A stretch of 64,000 bases of DNA from Camellia lanceoleosa (taxonomy: Eukaryota; Streptophyta; Magnoliopsida; Ericales; Theaceae): assembly GCA_025200525.1 (NCBI GenBank), contig CM045763.1, positions 152,898,246 to 152,962,245 on the forward strand, read 5' to 3'. The translations under genes were made by a program, and so were the position numbers. This document shows positions 23,501 to 36,010 of the stretch, in pieces. The notes beneath the pieces are model-generated. The model was not told the DNA's origin. It worked only from the letters and a program-made list of their open reading frames with translations, and did not search any database. How positions within the stretch are numbered: the first letter of the stretch is position 1; the number at the start of each line of letters is the position of its first letter.

Positions 23501-25698
23501 TTTCAAAGCAAGTAATATATAGAAAATTCAAATAGAAAAATTTTCTTCTACAACATGAAAGAGAGCCCAAAAATAAGCATATATGCAGAAGATGGTAGCC
23601 TCTAAATCATAAGACAAATATGCTAGAAATAGAAGGCAAAAATGAAGCCATAAGAGGGTATAACCTAAGACATGCAATCTATACACCAAATGACCAAACC
23701 TTCTTCATGAAAAATGTAAAGGGGGTCAAAATAAGACTAAAACCAGTAGGGGTCGAGGTCCCAAAAACAAACAAAAATAGGTCAAAAATTGCATACAAAA
23801 TATGGCCTACTTGATGAAATTGAAGGAAGTGATAGATACAAAGGCCAAATGAAGTTGAGCCTATCTACAATGTTGTAGAGGGGCTCATTTTAAGCACAAA
23901 ATCAGTAGGGGTCGGACCCCCAAAAACCAACACAAATAGGTCAATTTTAGCATGCAAAAATGTTACCAACTTGAGGAATATTGAAGGAACTAGTGTATAC
24001 AAACACCAAATGAGGTTGGGCCCTTCTACAAAGTTGTAGAGGGGCTCATTTTAAGCACAAAATCAGTAGGGGTCGGGGCCCCAATTCTCAACCAATTAAA
24101 GTATAGAAAAGGATCAAGAAAATGCCCTAAAAGTTGGTTTTGAGGACTTACCCTTGAAGACTTGTCTTTCTTTGATTCTTGGCTCTGATTTGTAGCTTCT
24201 CAACCTCTAAAATTCACCTTCTTGCTGCTGAAGTGATGGTAGGGATGGTGAAGCTAGGTGTTGATGAAGGAATGGCCTTGACACTTGAAGCTTCTTTGGA
24301 GTTTAAAGCTATGAAAATGAGGGAATTTGGTTAAGTGTTCTTGAGACCAAAATTTCTAACCTTGAAGAAGGAGGGGGAGAGGCCTTCAAATAGGCAAGAA
24401 GATGGGGTGTAAAAGGGGAGGGAAAGCATCCAATCTTTCCCTCCAAATGTCCCCTGATGAGGGAGACACTTTGAAAAATGGACAGGGACAGTCGAAAGGT
24501 GAGTCCGGGCCGCTGTATTTTGCTCAAGGTGGCTGGCCACCACCCACCATGGCCGGCCACCACCTCCTATGGCCGGCCACCACCTCAAAAATCAACTTCA
24601 AAATTTCTGCCGACCACCATACAACAAAGTGTCCTCCTGTGTGTAGAATAAGGCCCTGTGGTCGAATTTGGCAACACCGAACCAGAGTCACAACATAGAG
24701 CTTGAATGAGAGGCCCAAAAATGAAACTCACGGTTCTCGGCCGACCACCATACCAAAGTGTCCTCCTAGATGTGTGCAACAAGGTTCCAAGGCCGAAATT
24801 GGCAACACCAAGCAGAGTCACAACATAGAGCTTGAAGGAGAGGCCCAAAAATGAAACTCACAGCTTCGGCCGACCAAGAGTTGGTAGGGTCCTCCTGTGT
24901 CCCTCATCACAGATATGTAACTTTGGTTGGAAGAAAGTACCCCAAGGTGTTCAACATTGGCCCTAAGTGAGCAAAACGGGCTCCGAGGAGCGAAACCGGT
25001 TATTCGATAATTGCTGGCCTCCCACCCCCAAAGGATCTTCCCGATGTTGAAACAGAGGTACCGCCAAGTTTGAACAAAAACTAATGAGAAATGAACGTCA
25101 GGCCAAAACCGAGCAAATCGATCCCGAAAATGGGTCGCGGTGCGGAAGTGGTGTTTGGCAATGGTGGGTATCCGCGACCCCAGTGTCCTCTCGAATGACA
25201 AAACAGAGGTATCGCCAAAAACCGAGAAGATGGATGCAAATGAATGTCGACCAAAACCGCATTGGGGTCCCGAAATGGGTCGCCGGCGCAAGTGGTGTTC
25301 GGTCGCTGGCACTGGGGCTCCAGTGTTCCACGGAACACTAAAACAGAGGTCTCCGCCAAAACCGGAGAAGTCGGAGATGGTCGGGCGGTCCCGAGCCGAG
25401 GCACACAGCCTAACGGCCCCGAAAACCGGGAACCGGGCCCCGAAACGGGCAAAATGGCCTACGGCCACGAAAAGTAGCTCACGGCCACCGGGAGATAGTC
25501 TACAAGACCACCTTCCTGAAAGAAAACAGAGAAAACCAAGCCCGGTTCGCAAACCGAGACAAGGTAGAGAAAGGGTTCGAGTCCGGGAGGCGGCGGCCGC
25601 GACTCTGAAACTCTTGAGCAAGCACATGATGCAACATCACCGAGCACTCAACCGGTGACGTCTGAGTCTTAAGGTCGGTCAAAAATGGGGTGTCTACA
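20565..25698. mobile_element. large solo-LTR-like element (copy 2) with ATTGC target duplication
   Basis: Flanked by the perfect duplication ATTGC at 20560-20564 and 25699-25703. The empty site is seen in the 3' LTR of C near 33415. It starts TGTAACAACGCCC and ends GGGTGTCTACA, 5134 bp. Homologous to 3419-7289: both carry CTACAGTTCGGACTC near the left end, GAGTCGCCACCTAAATATTTT soon after, GATGCGCCGAGCCCGGTGCA in the middle, and TCAAAAATGGGG before the right end. It differs by a GC-rich minisatellite (22013-22935) and a GC-rich right third (24.9-25.65 kb). The long ORFs here are not protein-like. Confidence 0.85.
22013..22935. repeat. GC-rich minisatellite with a hairpin in each unit
   Basis: About 13 imperfect units of roughly 60-78 bp. 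Each contains GTGCCTCGG, a CGCGTGCCCACAGCGCGC-like spacer, AAACCGAGGCG and a GATGAAAGATGAAAACGGAT tail. GCCTCGG and CCGAGGC are inverted repeats, so each unit can fold. Single decayed units recur at 23040-23060 and 23150-23190. Long - strand ORFs of about 300-360 codons over the array come from its low stop content. Confidence 0.85.
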
Positions 25699-26154
25699 AT
25701 TGCGCATAAATTAATTGGTGTAATTAATTTGGGAAAGTTATGGGTTTGTGAAATTGAGTTGAATATAACGAAATTGGCTCATTACGAGATGGGATAATGG
25801 AGTTGGATTTATAAATCACTCACTTTTGAAAATGCGGATAATTTATCTGTTAGTGCTTTTATTATCTATTCAGAAATAATTGTTTTGGGCTACCCGTGGA
25901 GGGTAGTCTTGATTGTTGTAGACAATGCATGATGATTAGGCAAACTAAACCTGATCAATTGATGTGTCATAGAATATGACGGTTGAAATAATACATTAAC
26001 TTTATGTATTGATTGGATATGCATATGATCTGTGTTTATAAACATTGTATTGTGCGAGAAGAGATAGGGGATGTACTTCACGGTTTAGGGGAAGATAGGG
26101 GATGGACCTCTAAACCGGGTAATGTTTGGGAGGAGATAGGGGATGGACTCCGTA

Positions 26155-26285
26155 GATACAGCTCATATGCTTATCTATTGAAGTGTTGATACAGCTCATA
26201 TGCTTATCTATTGAAGTGTTGATACAGCTTATATGCTTATCTGTTGAAGTGTTGATACAGCTAGTATGCTTATCTATTGTGAAGT
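26155..26285. repeat. 33-bp tandem repeat in LTR of element C
   Basis: Four units of GATACAGCTCATATGCTTAT plus a TCTATTGAAGTGTT tail. The same array is at 33868-33995 in the 3' LTR. Confidence 0.85.
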
Positions 26286-26855
26286 AGAAAATGTTTAATA
26301 TGAGTTACTTTCTCATTTAAATCGTTTGGCCAGGTTCTGAGCCATAGTTATAAATTAAGAATTGGAAAGAAAATGGAAAATGAAATGGAACATGGACACA
26401 TTTGTCATGTAATGGAGATGGTTTGTGAATTGATTTATGTGAGTCAAAGTACATTTATCAATTGCTAATGTCTTAGCTACTGCTCATTTTATGTTTAGCA
26501 TATCTCTACTGGGCGTTGGCTCACCCTATATGGGACATTATTTTCAGGTACAGGTAGCATGTCACCTCCAAGGACATAGCTTGGAAGGCTAGAGGCAGAC
26601 AGACTGTGTTGTCATTTTGCTTTCTTTTGATGTATTACATGTAAATTCAGGCCAAGGGCTTAATATGTATTTGATTCTTTTTGTAACCAAGTGTTGACTT
26701 GGAAAGCTGTAAGCCCGTAGGGCATTTGTTTTTGTTGTTAACATGTAATACTTTTGTAAGAACTACTCTGATGAATAGAAAGGTGTTTATTTCTCGTATA
26801 TCATTGCATGTCTAAAATGATGAGTATTATGTATTATTTTGGGGGCGTTACAACT

Positions 26856-26867
26856 TGGTATCAGAGT
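26856..26867 (+). other. primer binding site of element C
   Basis: TGGTATCAGAGT lies 3 bp after the LTR end. It matches the initiator tRNA-Met complement except for the last base (C to T). Confidence 0.88.
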
Positions 26868-27255
26868 GTACCGGGTTTGAATACTTTGGGTACGTGGGAA
26901 GTGATGAGTATCACAATGGGTTTGTCTTGCTTGTTAGAGACTTATGTGTAATGTTATGTGCTTATGTGATAACATGCTTATGTGACTACTTGGGTATGGG
27001 ATTTAGTTTTTAGGATGTTGATTGGATCCTTGGGTTTCTGTGAGTCTTGTTGGAAAAGCACTTGATCAATGCTGTTTCTAACCGGAACTCTAGTAACGCA
27101 TCGGGACTATCATTATCCGGAAATGAGATTCGTAAGTGCTTATGTGTTTATGTGCTTACGTGAAGTGAATTACAGTTATCCATGCATTAGGACATGAGTG
27201 TTATAGCTTCGGCACATTTGTGAATGTGCTAACGTTCTTTGTTACCTTTATTGGG

Positions 27256-28475
27256 ATGTCAGGATGAGGACGAGGAGGTAGACGTGGTAGGCGTGGTAGG
27301 CAGGAGATGCCTTTACCGGATGATATTCCGACACAGCAGGAGGGTTGGCTGTGCCACGGGCCAATGTGAAGCCAGGTCAAGAGCTATGGGCGCCTTAGCC
27401 AGTGGGATAGCTGATGCTTTGAGGGAGTCTTTGGGTATTCTTAGAGCTGAGAATCCAATTCAGGCCCAGGTTGTTGATGCAGGGTCTTCTTTCTTGAAGA
27501 GGGAATTCTTCCGGTCTAATCCGAACGAGTTTGTTGGGGACCCGAAGGAGCCACTTAAGGCGGATGAGTGGTTAGAACAGATAAAAAAGACGTTCGAGAT
27601 GCTTGGCATCGAGGACGGAGCATTGAAAGTGACCTTGGCATCTATCCAGCTTAAGGGGGATGCGGGTCAGTGGTGGAAGTACACGAAGGGTCGTATTGGT
27701 GGCACGTAGGAGGCTTTTGTGGATGCTTTCCAAGAGAAGTATTTATCTCCAGCTGTTAGGGAGAAGCTGAGGGACCAGTTTTGTCAGCTTAGGCAGATGG
27801 GTTTGTCAGTGGCCGAGTTTGAGGTCGCATTAGCTTGTCGTGTTTGCACCTGAACTTGTGGCGTCCGAGGAACGTCGTTGCCTCGAGTTTGAGAAGAAGA
27901 TGAGGCGTGGACTCAAGATGAGAGTTGGGGGTTCAATGACCCAGGATTTTGGGCATCTGGTGGATGCTGCAGCCCATATGGAGATCATGATGCAGGAGGA
28001 GGAAGAGGGGCAGAGAGGCTCTAAGAGGAGCCAGGATGGTCAGAGTGATGGCAGGAGACAGAGGGGTTCTAACCCTCAGCTGTCTCAAGAAGGTTTTGCT
28101 AGATCGACCTTTCCAGTGCCGAGTGCAGGCTCGGGGAGAGGCAACCAAGGAGATATCACCTATTTCAAGTGTGGTCAGCTAGGCCACAAGTCTTCAGTTT
28201 GCCCGCAGAAGGGAGGAGGTCAGCGAGCTACTTCTTCTTTGACTCGACCTCAGGGCTAGAGTCAGGGCAGAGGCCAGCCTTTGTCTTGTTATCAGTGTGG
28301 TCAGCCTGGGCACTTGAAGAGGTTTTGCCCGCAGTTGAGTGCCACTTCGGGAGCGTCTGGTTCTAGGCAGACGCAGAGTTTTCAGCCAGTTCAGTCTGTG
28401 CAGGCCTCGAGGGCCAATCCGAGAGCTTCGTCGACCCAATCTGTGCAGCAGTCCTTTGCTCCTAGGGGTGAGTAG
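27256..28475 (+). pseudogene. gag of chromovirus element C
   Basis: The ATG at 27256 opens the Arg/Gly-rich head. The fourth codon is TGA where element B has CGA, and a frameshift follows within about 100 bp. The gag core is readable (LKADEWLEQIKKTFEM, GDAGQWWKY) until TAG at 27707 where B has TGG. It resumes at 27840-28259 with KCGQLGHKSSVC (first Cys of the knuckle mutated to Tyr), then a second, intact CCHC knuckle CYQCGQPGHLKRFC near 28284-28325. Untranslated leader at 26868-27255. Gag would coat the particle RNA; this copy cannot be translated through. Confidence 0.87.
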
Positions 28476-28544
28476 GTGGATCAGGGGCCTACAGGGCGTG
28501 TGTATGCTGTTACCGCGTAGGACCTAGTACCGGCTCCATCAGTT

Positions 28545-31500
28545 GTGAGAGGTACCTTTCTGTTTTGCAACTCGGTTGCTAGTGTATTGATTGATACGGG
28601 TGCGTCTCATTCCTTTGTGTCTGCTGCATTTGCATCTGTTTTGGGGTTGGAGTTGCTGCAATTAGCATCTCATATATGGGTTGTATCACCTGTTAGGGGC
28701 GAATTGATTTTGAAACAAGGATGTAGAGGTTGTGATATAGAGGTCGCCGATCGTCGACTTCCGTTTCCTTTCGTAGTTATGCCCATGTCGGGATTTGACG
28801 TTATTTTGGGTATGGACTGGTTATCGTCATACCAAGCTGTTATCGATTGTCACCGCCAGAGGGTCACAGTATGTACCTTGAGCAGGGATTGTTTCCATTT
28901 TCTGGGGAATCGGGTTGGTAGTGTGTTGCCACCGGTGTATGATCCGCGAGGGCGGAGTGAGCTTAGTGGTCTTCTTGCTAGCCTTTTGAGTAGTGAGTGT
29001 GATGAGACCCAGACTGTATTGCCGAGAGTGGTTTGTGAGTACTCGGACGTCTTTCCCGAGGACCTTATTAGTTTGCCACCTCACCGAGAGATAGAGTTCT
29101 CTATTGATTTAGTGCCCGGCACGGCGCCGATTTCTATGGCACCTTATCGTTTTGCCCCAGCCGAGTTGAGTGAGTTGAAGATTTAGCTCCAAGAATTGCT
29201 AGATAAGGGCTTCATCCGCCCTAGTGTTTCACCGTGGGGAGCATTGGCCCTCTTTGCTAAGAAGAAAGATGGTGCCTTGAGATTGTGTATCGATTACCGG
29301 AAGTTGAATCGGGCTACGGTCAAGAATAAGTACCCTATGCCCCATATAGATGACCTGTTTGACCAGTTGAAGAGTTCCCGTTGTTTCTCTAAGATAGACT
29401 TGAGATCGGGTTACCACCAGTTGAGGGTCAGAGAGGAGGATATTCCGAAGACGGCATTCCGTACGTGGTATGGCCACTGTGAGTTTCTGGTGATGCCATT
29501 TGGGCTCACCAACGCACCGGCAGTCTTTATGGACTTATTGAACCGGATCTTCCGGGAATTCTTGGATCGTTTTGTAGTCGTTTTTGTGGACGACATTCTG
29601 ATCTATTCACTTTCGGAGGAGGAGCACGAGGAACACTTGAGAATGGTGCTTGAGTTGCTTAGAGCCCATAGGCTGTATGCCAAGTTTGGGAAATGCGAGT
29701 TCTGGCTAGGAGAGGTCAAATTCTTAGGCCATGTGGTATCCGGGGAAGGGGTTTCTGTTGATACATCCAAGGTGGAGGCAGTGCAAGATTGGGCACAGCC
29801 TAAGAGTGATTTTGAGATATGCAATTTTCTGGGATTAGCTAGGTACTACCGTCGGTTTGTGAAGGATTTCTCCAGGCTAGCTTCGCCATTGACTAGGTTA
29901 ACGCGGAAAGGGGTCAAGTTTTTATGGAGTGAGACTTGTGAAAAGTCGTTCCAAGAGTTGAAGGTTAGATTGACCACCGCTCCGGTTTTGATTATTCGGG
30001 AGAGAGGGTTGGGTTATGCTGTTTATTGTGATGCCTCACGAGAGGGTTTGGGTTGTGTGTTGATGTAAGAGGGGAAAGTGGTAGCCTATGGCTCACGTCA
30101 GTTGAAAATTCACGAGAAGAATTACCCTGCACATGACCTAGAACTAGCAGCCGTGATTTTTGCCTTGAAGATTTGGAGACACTACCTTTATGGTGAGAGG
30201 TTCGAGGTATTCTTGGACCATAAAAGTTTGAAGTACCTGTTTACACAGAGGGACTTGAATTTGAGGCAGAGAAGGTGGATGAAGTTCATTGAGGACTACA
30301 ATTTTGAGTTGCACTATCACCCGAGAAAGGCAAATGTTGTGGCCGATGCCCTTAGCAGAAAATCCATTAGCAATGTAGCTTGTGTAGCCATTCGGGAGTG
30401 GGAGATGTTGGGGGCACTTGGCGAGTTTGATTTGCTTTTGGGCGAATCTGTCGAGGCTGTGACCTTGTTTTCTGTTGTTGCGTAGCCTACACTTGTGAGT
30501 CGAGTGTTAGAGGCACAGCGAGGTGACCTTGAGGTAGAATCCCTCCGACAGAAGATCTCCAGTGGGAAGGTTGAGAAGGGTTTGACAGTGTATCCCGACC
30601 TTAGTGTGAGATATCGAGACCGTTTGTTTGTGTCGGAGTCTTGCCGAGAGGAGGTACTCCGAGAGTTTCACCATTCACGTCTTGCGGTGCACCCAAGAGG
30701 CACCAAGATATATCGAGATTTGGGTCGCCAGTTTTGGCGGCGGGGAATGAAGAAGGATGTGGCGGTTTTCGTGTCTAAGTGCCTAACTTGTCAGCAAGTG
30801 AAGGCTGAGCATCAGAGGCCAGCGGGTTTGTTGTAACCCTTGCCTATTGCCGAGTGGAAGTGGGAGCATGTCACTATGGACTTCGTTGTAGGTCTTCCGA
30901 GGACTCAGTGGGGTGGTGATGCTATTTGGGTGGTTATAGACCGGTTGACTAAGTCGGCGCACTTTATCCCTATGCGCGTGAGAGATTCGGTAGATTATCT
31001 GGCCGACCTGTATATTCGGGACATAGTGAGGTTGCACGGGGTCCCGGTGACGATCATCTCAGATAGAGACCCTCGTTTTACTGCTAGATTGTGGCAGAGT
31101 TTGCAGTGTGCCTTGGGTACTAAGTTGACCTTTAGCACGGCTTATCATCCTCAGACTGACGGGCAGTCCGAGTGTACTATTTAGATCCTTGAGGATATGC
31201 TTCGAGGTTGTGTCCTTGACTTTAGTGGGAAGTGGGAGAGGCACTTGCCCTTGGTGGAGTTTGCCTACAACAACAACTTTCAGTCTAGTATCGGTATGGC
31301 ACTGTTTGAGGCCTTGTATGGCCGACCTTGTAGGTCTCCAGTTTGTTGGGCCGAGGTGGGTGATGCACCTTTGTTGGGCCCGGAGTTGGTGAGGGAAACG
31401 ACAGAGAAAGTTGAGCTTATCCGTAGGAGGCCGGTTACAGCCCAGTGTTGCCAAAAGAGTTATGTCGACCATAGGAGGAGGCCTTTGGCATTTGAGATGG

Positions 31501-31922
31501 GTGATCATGTTTTCTTGAAAATATCACCTAGGCGAGGTTTGATGAGGTTTGGGAAGAGTGGGAAGTTATCCCCTCGGTTTATCGGTCCCTTTGAGATCCT
31601 TGAGAGGATTGGAGAGGTTGCTTATCGTTTGGCTTTGCCACCGCAGCTATCTGGGGTACATGACGTGTTTCATGTTAGTATGCTTCAGAAGTACGAGCCA
31701 AACCCATCGCACGTGTTGGATTGGACCGACTTAGAGGTAGATGAGGATGCCTCGTATGAGGAGAGACCAGTTCGGGTCTTGGATAGGTGGGATCAAGTCT
31801 TGCGAGGCAAGGCCATACCCTTGGTGAAAGTTTTGTGGAAGCATCACGGAGTGGAAGAAGCCACTTGGGAATGTGAATTAGAGGTCCGTGAGAAATATCC
31901 AGACATGTTTGTTGATGTATAA
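28545..31922 (+). pseudogene. pol of chromovirus element C, best-preserved copy
   Basis: Near-continuous in one frame but cut by stops at 29187, 30066, 30483, 30834 and 31182. Domains: aspartic protease with intact DTGASHSF near 28590; reverse transcriptase 29196-29900 ([27 protein letters not shown], active-site FVDD at 29583-29594); RNase H 29940-30370 ([23 protein letters not shown]); integrase HHCC finger 30660-30800 (FHHSRLAVH, CLTCQQVKAEH); core with [15 protein letters not shown] and DGQSE; then the GPFEILERIGEVAYRLALP module and a chromodomain (VKVLWKHHGVEEATW) ending at 31922. Chromovirus, probably Tekay/Del lineage. Stops at 30066, 30834 and 31182 look like CAA/CAG to TAA/TAG changes. 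Confidence 0.92.
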
Positions 31923-32343
31923 TCATGTATTGAGATTTTGTAATATTGTTGAACTTTAAGAGCATTATATATATCGTAAGTTGTAAAACATTGTAAATGT
32001 TTTGGTTTATAGAAAAATATTTTGGAAACTTGCCTTAAAATGGAAGTTTAGTGTAACATTGCATATGTTGGATGTATTGTAGAATCGGAAATATATCATG
32101 AGCATTGAATATGATATAGAATTGTGAAATGTCGTATTGAAATTTGTGGAATTTCAAGGGATGCATATTTATAATGCATGTTGTGGAAAATGTTGTAATT
32201 TGCCTCTTGAAAAGAGATGGGATGACCAGTAATGGGTCGAGTTGTTGAATTTTGCATTGTAATAATGTGAGGAATTGAGAAAATCTTGTTTTTGAAAAAC
32301 TTGTATTTAATTTCGAGGACGAAATTCTTTAAGCGGGAAAGGT
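31923..32343 (+). other. 3' untranslated region and polypurine tract of element C
   Basis: Non-coding, homologous to the same part of A and B. The purine run AAGCGGGAAAGG at 32331-32342 is one or more substitutions away from the A/B polypurine tract. Confidence 0.72.
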
Positions 32344-34228
32344 TATAGCGATCCCGGTTTTCCCTTTTCTGTATTTGTTGTATTCTGGACTTTGGTTCTG
32401 TGGAGTTGGTGGTTGTATATCTTGTTGTCATCCTTTAATTCCGTGTGTTTGAGTTTTAGGATGTTTTGGGTAGGTGTGTTACAGGTTGGTTGAGCCTAAG
32501 TCTCAAATCTAGTTGCCCAGGTTTTTGGTGTTACGCTCGAGCGGGTCACTCTGCGCTCGAGCGGAGTTTGGTTTTTGGTTTTCCGCTTGAGCGGGCCTTC
32601 TTGCGCTCGAGCGGGGTTTACACACTCCCAGTATCTCGTGTCCTTGCAAAACTTCTGCAGGTGTGTTTTCTACGCTCGAGCGGATTTCCTTACGCTCGAG
32701 CGGTAGCGCTGGAGCGGGCCTTTTAGAGCTCGAGCAGGTAGTTCTTTTTCTGAAAAGTTCTGGGAGATGAAAATCTACGCTTGAGCAGACTGGTCTTTCG
32801 CGCTCGAGCGGGTGTGTTTTGTCTTTGTGTCTTGGCACTTGAGCGGGCATTCTTGCGCTCGAGTAGACCCAGTTTTTTTGTTCTTGACGCTTAAGCGTCC
32901 TGTTCTCTGCTCGAGCGGGTTAGTCGTATATCAGTTGACCGCTAGGCCATTTTAAATCACTTTTTACTTTCCATTCTCTCTCTTACTTTTCGAAAACAGC
33001 CATTGGAGAGCTTCTCTCTCTAAAAACTTACCTTCTCTCTAGGTATTGATCTAGTAGAAGTGATCCTTCACCCTTTGGCCTTTATAAAAAGTGTGTTGAT
33101 CGTCGAGGGCTTCGTTTTGATCGAAAAAGTTTGAAGTTTGAAGCACTTTGAGTTTGGTCTTCTTCTTCTTTTGAGCTCCGAATTTGAGGTAGGGATTCAT
33201 ACTCACTCTTATGGGCTTTGACCTAGATTTTAGGCTTTTGTATAAATGGTTTTGGGTTTTGAAAGTTAGGGTTTCAAATATGTAATTTTGAAAAGAGGGT
33301 TATGTTTATTTTGAACCATAAACCTGTATTTGGGTTTCAAAATGAGTATATTGGTGTTGTTGGTAATATTTAGACCCTTGGGGTTAATATTGAGAGATGT
33401 GGGAGAAAGCCCTAAATTGCACATAAATTAATTGGTGTAATTAATTTGGGACAGTTATGGGTTTGTGAAATTGAGTTGAATATAACGAAATTGGCTCATT
33501 ATGAGATGGGATAGTGGAGTTGGATTTATAAATCACTCACTTTTGAAAATGCGGATAATTTATCTATTAGTGCTTTTATTATCTGTTTAGAAATAACTAT
33601 TTTGGGCTATCGGTGGAGGGTAGTCTTGATTGTTGTAGACAATGCATGATGATTAGGCAAACTAAACCTGATCAATTGATGTGTCATAGAATATGATGGT
33701 TGAAATAATACATTAACTTTATGTATTGATTGGATGTGTATATGATCTGTGTTTATATACATTGTATTGTGCGGGAGGAGATAGGGATGTACTCCACAGT
33801 TTAGGGGAAGATAGGGGATGGACCTCTAAACCGGGTAATGTTTGGGAGGAGATAGGGGATGGACTCCGTAGATACAGCTCATATGCTTATCTATTGAAGT
33901 GTTGATACAGCTCATATGCTTATCTGTTGAAGTGTGGATACAGCTTATATGCTTATTTGTTGAAGTTTTGATACAGCTAGTATGCTTATCTATTGTGAAG
34001 TAGGAAATGTTTAATATGAGTTACTGTCTCATTTAAATAGTTTGGCTGGGTTCTGAGCCATAGTTATAAATTGAGAATTGGAAAGAAAATGGAAAATGAA
34101 ATGGAACATGGACACATTTGTCATGTAATGGACATGGTTTGTGAATTGATTTATGTGAGTCAAACATTTATCAATTGCTAATGTCTTAGTTACTGCTCAT
34201 TTTATGTTTAGCATATCTCTACTGGGCG
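32344..34228 (+). mobile_element. 3' LTR of element C, truncated by the assembly gap
   Basis: Starts TATAGCGATCCCGG and tracks the 5' LTR of C closely through the palindromes (32532-32925), leader, 33-bp repeats (33868-33995) and the CTCTACTGGGCG word, where the gap begins. The last few hundred bases and any target duplication are lost in the gap. Confidence 0.88.
32532..32925. repeat. GCTCGAGC palindrome cluster
   Basis: About a dozen decamers, parallel to 19677-19990. More copies keep the intact CGCTCGAGCGG form here than in the 5' LTR. Confidence 0.85.
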
Positions 34229-34328
34229 NNNNNNNNNNNNNNNNNNNNNNNNNNNNNNNNNNNNNNNNNNNNNNNNNNNNNNNNNNNNNNNNNNNNNNNN
34301 NNNNNNNNNNNNNNNNNNNNNNNNNNNN
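34229..34328. other. assembly gap, 100 N
   Basis: Exactly 100 N, a conventional unknown-size gap. It joins a chromovirus LTR to an unrelated Ty1/copia fragment, so order and distance across it are not guaranteed. Confidence 1.
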
Positions 34329-35068
34329 CTAACACTAAGATTTCTAATACCCTCATTAAGTTTAATGTGAAGCTTAACACTACTGATAGTGTTCCTCTAG
34401 ATGATCCTACTTTATGTTGAGAGCTTTTAAATTGCTTAGTCCATCTAATTGCCACTCACCCTAATCTTGCATATACTGTTTATGTGGTTAGCCAGTTCGT
34501 TTCTGCTCCTCGTTCTACACATTGGGCTACTTTGGTTCGCATTCTTCGCTATCCTTGGGGTACTATATGTCAGGACTTACTGTTGTCTTCTACTTTTTCT
34601 TGGATTTGGTGGCATATGGTCATGTTGATTAGGTTGGTGATGTTAATGACCGTAAATCCACTTCTAGTTTCTATCTATTTTTTGGCGATTTCTTGATGTC
34701 TTGGAAAAGCAAGAAACAAACTATTGTTGCCCGTTCTACTGCCGAACCTGAGTATCATGCTATGGCTTATGTTACTGCTGAAATTGTCTGGCTTCATTGT
34801 CTCCTATTTGATTTGGGCATCCCTCAGTCCTCTCCGACCTCTCTCTATTATGACAACAAGTGCTATTTAGATTGCCCATAACATCGTCTTTCATGAACGA
34901 ACAAAGCATATTGAGATTGATTGTCACTTTGTCCGAAGATCTGCAATTTGGCTTTATCTCGCTTCCTTTCATCTCTTGGCTCTACAACTTGTTGACTTCT
35001 TTACCAAGATTCACACTCGCTTGGTTTCATTTCTTTTTGGTAAACTCAAGATTTTCCCAAACACCTTG
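34329..35068 (+). pseudogene. Ty1/copia pol 3' end (RT tail and RNase H)
   Basis: Shows the end of reverse transcriptase (LVHLIATHPNLAYTVYVVSQF) and the copia RNase H hallmarks SWKSKKQTIVARSTAE, EYHAMA, AEIVWLHCLLFDLGI and YYDN, followed by a frame-shifted H-ERTKHIEIDCHF-like zone near 34890-34930. Stops and frameshifts are frequent. The 5' part is missing in the gap. Orientation +, leading into a copia-type LTR. Confidence 0.85.
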
Positions 35069-35082
35069 AGTTTGAGTGGGAG

Positions 35083-35329
35083 TGTGAGAATAATATTAGT
35101 ATAGTATATATTATTATGTGAATATTTTAGATTGTGTTAGGTTGTGTGAATATTTTGGTTTAGATTTATTCGTGTTTTCTATTTAGGATTGGTTTAGGTT
35201 TATTCTTGTTTCCTATTTAGGATTAGGTCTAGAATTTTTGTATATATGAGATGTACACATTGTATTGATATATAATTTGAATATATAGAAAAACATTGAA
35301 ATCTTCGATTGATATCTACATTTCCAACA
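35083..35329 (+). mobile_element. 3' LTR of the Ty1/copia element
   Basis: Preceded by the purine-rich TTTGAGTGGGAG (polypurine tract). Begins TGTGAGAATAATATTAG, carries AT-rich repeats and a TATATATGAG promoter-like stretch, and ends TTTCCAACA. About 247 bp, a usual size for copia LTRs. Confidence 0.7.
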
Positions 35330-36010
35330 CTAGGATATTCTAATCATCACTAAAGTCTCAACCGGAACATATCACACTCAATAGGTTTAACTTCTATCTT
35401 ATTCTATTTCCAAAACTTTTCATAACAACAAACCGTTCACTATACAACAAAATCTTTACTATCACAAGGTCCTGATGCGCTTCTCAGAACACAAAATAGG
35501 TAAATTAGGTTCACACAAATCTCATAATAAATATTCTTATACTATCCCAGCGTCTCTTATACAATAAGTGGTGCCAATAATTAAAGGTCCAAAAGTTTTT
35601 TATTTGAGGTCACTCTCGTCCTTCATCATATCTGAGAAATAGAGGTAGATTTATCTCGTAAAATAATCCACATGAATCTCATATTCCATACGGGTTATCG
35701 TATGCCTATCACAGTATATCTCACTTCACATAATACGAACAACATAAGCACATAGTCACATAGAGCATATATGAATCACTCTCTAAATATTTAATTCATC
35801 CCATGCGCTCAAAGACTTGAAAGTGGAAAAATTGACGTTGTATTTTGAAAGGATTTTGATGAATCTGATAGAGTGCAAATTTATATCGTAGAAGCAACCC
35901 CGTACCCTATAGTCACACAAATACATAAAGCATGCAAAGGTAAACTAATGTCCTTCTATGATAAACCCATTGTGGCAAAAGTCATATCCCTTGAGCTCAA
36001 GGTATTTAGA
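35330..36010. other. non-coding, probably untranslated leader of a decayed - strand retroelement
   Basis: No ORF of note. It lies downstream (on the - strand) of a primer site at 36019-36030, so part may be the internal leader of that element. No further support. Confidence 0.3.

Larger units (their letters stand above)
19487..26852 (+). mobile_element. 5' LTR of element C, interrupted by a 5.1-kb insertion
   Basis: Starts TATAGCGATCCCGG at 19487 directly after repeat DNA, is interrupted at 20565-25698, resumes at 25699, and ends GTTACA at 26851-26852 next to a primer site. Without the insertion and one duplication copy the LTR is about 2.2 kb. It closely resembles the 3' LTR from 32344, for example in the shared palindrome block and the 33-bp repeats. 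Confidence 0.9.

Noticed and set aside
24818..25658. Long overlapping ORFs on both strands in a GC-rich stretch
   Set aside because: Open on both strands in several frames, inside a solo-LTR-like element, with no recognisable motif; an effect of base composition.
34484..34696. 70-codon ORF starting MVSQFVSAPRSTHWA
   Set aside because: Not a separate gene; it is the RT-RNase H linker of the Ty1/copia pseudogene.
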